6,519 nt of DNA from PALSA-243 sp036268375. GTDB lineage: Bacteria > Acidobacteriota > Terriglobia > Bryobacterales > Bryobacteraceae. The stretch covers positions 1-6,519 of the forward strand of contig DATAUH010000352.1 in NCBI GenBank assembly GCA_036268375.1. The letters run 5' to 3'. Below the pieces are notes generated by a model. It did no database searches. It had not been told where the DNA came from and worked only from the letters and a program-made list of their open reading frames with translations. Position numbers and translations under genes: made by a program. This document shows positions 3,564 to 6,519 of this stretch, piece by piece; positions within the stretch are counted from its first letter, which is position 1, and every line of letters starts with the position of its first letter.

Positions 3564-6485
3564 GTGCGCATTTTGAAGTCTATCCAAGTTTGCGTTGCAA
3601 TTCTGACGATGTTTCTTCTGATGGGCCGTCCCGCCGTTGGTCAGACTACCGGCGACGCTGAAATTACCGGCCTGATCAAGGATGCTTCCGCTTCCGCGAT
3701 CCCGAACGCTACGGTCACTCTTGTTAACCAGGACACCGGCGTTCTAAGAACCTTCAAATCCGATGCCGAGGGGCGCTACCGATTCGCCGCCGTCTTGCCT
3801 GGCCGTTATTCTCTGAAAGTGGAGGCCACAGGGTTTAGCGCCTCAACTCTCGCCGATATCGTGCTGAATATTGGCGCTCACGTAGATCACGATGTTCCTA
3901 TGAATGTAGGCGGTGTGCAGGAATCCGTCGTTGTCACCGGGGAGATTCCGCCGATCGACGTAACCAAGAGCGATGTGTCGGGAGTCGTGAATAATACGCA
4001 AATCGATACTCTGCCCATCAACACCCGGCAGTTCATCAACCTCGCGCTACTGGAGCCGGGCACTTCGCAGGACTCCTCGCGAACTTTCTACAACAGCGTC
4101 CAAATGGGCGGCGCGGGCCATTATTACTCCAACGGATTTTCGGTGGATGGCGTCACCAACACCTGGGCCGAAATGGGTGAGCCGCGTCAGAATTTCCCAA
4201 TGGGCGCTATACAGGAGTTCAAGGTCAACACCATCCAATACAAAGCGGATCAGGGCTTATCCGCCGGAGGCGTGGTCAACATCGTAACGAAGAGCGGTAC
4301 GAACCAGTTTCACGGCGAGGCTTTCGAATACGCGCGCGACCAGGTCTTCAATCGTGACGACCGGTTCACAAAGGCTGCCGACGCCCAGGTCGGCCTGACC
4401 AAAGCGCCATTCCGCCGCGATCAATTTGGTGGCGACGCGGGCGGTCCGATCGTGCGAAACAAGCTGCACTTCTATGGCGCGTTCGAGCGCACCCAGACTG
4501 CTACTGCATACACCATCTACATTCCCGGCGCAGCGGCTCAGTTTTACCCGACATTCGGGGGAGTGCACGACCGGCCCATCCACGACCAGATGCTGAACTT
4601 TCGCGTGGACTATCAACTCAACCGGAACCAGCACCTGTTTGCGCGGTACTCGCAGGAATGGAACTTCATCACCTGGAACGGCTGTGGCGGATCGAGCATG
4701 AGTAACTGCTACGACGGTCAGATTCCGCGGCACTCGATTGTGGCGGGACATACCTGGACGCCGACTCCGACTGTAGTGAACGAGGTACGGTTCCAATACG
4801 CATTCTCTTCCTATCTGTTGGCCCCATCAGGCACGCAGATTTTCAGTCAATTGGGATCCTACCCCGCAGCACGATTGAGCGAACTCCAAACGACCCTGGT
4901 TTTCCCGAGCTTCAATTGGGGGAATGACTACGCGGATAACGGCGTGGAGAAGCGATGGGAAGGCAAGGACGACGTCAGTATTATGAAGGGATCGCATACC
5001 CTCAAGCTGGGCGTCGACGTCAGCCGGGTTCCCTTTGAGGACGATGCTCCCAACGGCTACGCGGGCTCCTATACTTTCGCGCACGATCATTACTTCAATC
5101 CCAATGACCCGGCCTCTTTGGCCGCGCTGGCCGCGTCCAATGACGCGACCGTTTTCACCGCGACGCGCCCACCGATTGATACCAAGGATCCGACCACCGA
5201 ACTGGGCTTCTACATCCAGGACGATTGGAAAGTGCGCCCGAGTTTCACCTTGAGTCTGGGCGTTCGCTATGACCGCGAGTTTAACGCGCTTAACGAGTTC
5301 TTCAGTCCTAACGTGCTTTCAAGCCGGCCTTATAACCCGATCGTGCCGATTCCTGGCGAAGGCGATCCCGGCAAGAGGAGCTCGAGCGCGAACTTTGGCC
5401 CTCGCTTCGGCTTCGCCTGGAACGTCCGCGGTAACAGCAAAGACGTGATCCGCGGCGGTTACGGCATTTACTACCAGAACTTGCAAACGCTTCAGAATTT
5501 CGGTGAATTGCGCAATTACGCGCAATGCTCAATATTGATCACCAACCCGGCTTTTCCCGACCCGTTTGGCGGCCAGGATTGGCAGACCTTCTGCTCCCAC
5601 GCCGCTCCGTCGCCCACCATTCTTGATCCCAACTACCACAATCCCTACACGCAGCAGTTCAATCTGGGGTATTCGCGCGAACTGACGCACGATTTTTCCA
5701 TTCACGTCGATGGAGCTTACACCCACACCGTCGGCGACTACCGGACCGTCGATCTGAATTATCCGGTGAATGGAGTGCGCCCTTACCCGCAGTTCAGCCG
5801 CATCCTCGATCACACGTCGATTGGACAGGCGAAGTACAAGGCGCTTTACCTGCGAGCGGAGAAACGCTTCGCGCGGCGGTATCAGTTTGTGGTCTCATAC
5901 TCGCTTGCGAATAACCGGGACAACAATCCGGAAGCCCAGGTGACTGTACCGTCTAACTACAACCTGGATTGGGGGCCGGCCAGCGCCGATCGGCGCCACG
6001 CTCTGATCGCTAGTACTTCGGTCCAACTGCCCTGGAGATTCACGTTGGGCGCTATCTGGACCGTTCGTTCCTCGCTTCCGTTCAGCGCCTTTATTGCTAC
6101 AACCGATGCTGACGGCGTTCGTGCGTACGTGCCTGGTACTTCGCGCGATCAGGGAAACCGCAATTTGAATCTTGCAGCGGTAAATGCCTACCGAGCGACG
6201 CTCGGGCTGGCTCCGATCACCTCCGCCAATATCGACAGCAGCAAGTACAACGGCATGGACATCAAGCTCTCGCGGACGTTTAGCCTGAAGTCGGAGAGAC
6301 GCAGGCTGGAACTCGGGCTGCAGGTGTTCGATCTGTTCGGGACGGAAAACCTCGGCGTCCCCAGCGGGCAGATGACGGCTGGCGGAAACACGACCACCGC
6401 AAATTCACCGAACTTCGGCAGAATTCTCGGGGTGCTGAATAACTCATACCAGCAGGCGGAACTGTCGGCCCGATTCGTGTTCTAG
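3564..6485 (+). CDS. TonB-dependent receptor with N-terminal carboxypeptidase-regulatory-like domain (Oar-like)
   Basis: With the GTG start at 3564 this is a 973-residue outer-membrane protein. A Sec signal peptide (basic MRILK, hydrophobic core to about Met20, then GRPAVGQ) is followed by a beta-sandwich of the carboxypeptidase-regulatory/Cna-B type at about 33-115, with TGLIKD near its start, DAEGRYRF (67-74) and LPGRYSLKVEATGF (78-91). SVVVTGE (121-127) leads to a plug domain of about 130-245 containing LPINTRQF, DGVTNT and GGVVNIVTKSGTNQFHGE. The rest is a beta-barrel with repeated aromatic strands (e.g. GFYIQDDWKV, NFGPRFGFAW) and a C-terminal Phe (ARFVF) suited to Bam-dependent insertion. 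I see no clear TonB box before the sandwich domain. Such receptors import large or scarce ligands, and in Acidobacteriota are often tied to glycan use; the ligand here is unknown. The gene is complete and has its own promoter. Slightly shorter than many relatives, which are near 1000-1200 residues. Confidence 0.92.
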   Translation: MRILKSIQVCVAILTMFLLMGRPAVGQTTGDAEITGLIKDASASAIPNATVTLVNQDTGVLRTFKSDAEGRYRFAAVLPGRYSLKVEATGFSASTLADIVLNIGAHVDHDVPMNVGGVQESVVVTGEIPPIDVTKSDVSGVVNNTQIDTLPINTRQFINLALLEPGTSQDSSRTFYNSVQMGGAGHYYSNGFSVDGVTNTWAEMGEPRQNFPMGAIQEFKVNTIQYKADQGLSAGGVVNIVTKSGTNQFHGEAFEYARDQVFNRDDRFTKAADAQVGLTKAPFRRDQFGGDAGGPIVRNKLHFYGAFERTQTATAYTIYIPGAAAQFYPTFGGVHDRPIHDQMLNFRVDYQLNRNQHLFARYSQEWNFITWNGCGGSSMSNCYDGQIPRHSIVAGHTWTPTPTVVNEVRFQYAFSSYLLAPSGTQIFSQLGSYPAARLSELQTTLVFPSFNWGNDYADNGVEKRWEGKDDVSIMKGSHTLKLGVDVSRVPFEDDAPNGYAGSYTFAHDHYFNPNDPASLAALAASNDATVFTATRPPIDTKDPTTELGFYIQDDWKVRPSFTLSLGVRYDREFNALNEFFSPNVLSSRPYNPIVPIPGEGDPGKRSSSANFGPRFGFAWNVRGNSKDVIRGGYGIYYQNLQTLQNFGELRNYAQCSILITNPAFPDPFGGQDWQTFCSHAAPSPTILDPNYHNPYTQQFNLGYSRELTHDFSIHVDGAYTHTVGDYRTVDLNYPVNGVRPYPQFSRILDHTSIGQAKYKALYLRAEKRFARRYQFVVSYSLANNRDNNPEAQVTVPSNYNLDWGPASADRRHALIASTSVQLPWRFTLGAIWTVRSSLPFSAFIATTDADGVRAYVPGTSRDQGNRNLNLAAVNAYRATLGLAPITSANIDSSKYNGMDIKLSRTFSLKSERRRLELGLQVFDLFGTENLGVPSGQMTAGGNTTTANSPNFGRILGVLNNSYQQAELSARFVF

Positions 6486-6515
6486 CACGGATTGACCAAT
6501 CGAGTAGCGGGTGCT
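6484..6515 (+). terminator. Weak inverted repeats just after the receptor stop, cut by the window edge
   Basis: AGCAC (6484-6488) can pair with GTGCT (6511-6515), and within it GATTG (6490-6494) with CAATC (6497-6501). No T-run is visible before the sequence ends at 6519, so a terminator cannot be confirmed. Confidence 0.2.
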
Positions 6516-6519
6516 CCGT

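Noticed and set aside
4257..4796. 179-codon minus-strand open frame opposite the receptor
   Set aside because: It is antisense to the receptor plug and barrel, and its length is explained by the GC-rich codon pattern of the real gene.

Overview
The window looks like a piece of an Acidobacteriota chromosome, most plausibly of the Bryobacter/Solibacter type. The inference rests on protein content. There is a large TonB-dependent receptor with an N-terminal carboxypeptidase-regulatory-like domain, a family strongly expanded in Acidobacteriota. There is an exported PAF-acetylhydrolase-like serine hydrolase, and a small basic protein with a motif I associate with that phylum. The DNA is moderately GC-rich, and I see no transposase, integrase, tRNA, rRNA or CRISPR array.

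Layout. Positions 1-256 are non-coding on both strands but hold a 13-bp perfect inverted repeat (154-166 / 233-245) that closes a segment with further nested hairpins. Next come four minus-strand reading frames, in transcription order: an exported DUF2891 protein (3264-2071); a short gap with an 18-bp perfect palindrome; a putative 22-codon leader ORF (1999-1931); the alpha/beta hydrolase (1934-648), which overlaps the leader by ATGA; a gap with a nested inverted repeat; and a 94-residue basic protein (541-257). On the plus strand, divergent from DUF2891, is the TonB-dependent receptor (3564-6485). It has a near-consensus sigma-70 promoter and a strong Shine-Dalgarno site that places its start at a GTG, 27 bases inside the longest open frame.

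How it may work together. The receptor would sit in the outer membrane. DUF2891 and the hydrolase both carry signal peptides, so they would act in the periplasm or outside the cell. A reasonable but unproven reading is a small uptake-and-processing locus for an ester- or glycan-containing substrate, driven from the divergent region around 3265-3563. No substrate can be named from sequence. The most unusual signals are in the non-coding DNA: the stem-bounded segment at 154-245, the palindrome at 2023-2040, the coupled leader ORF, and a ribosome-binding site in the loop of a hairpin before DUF2891.
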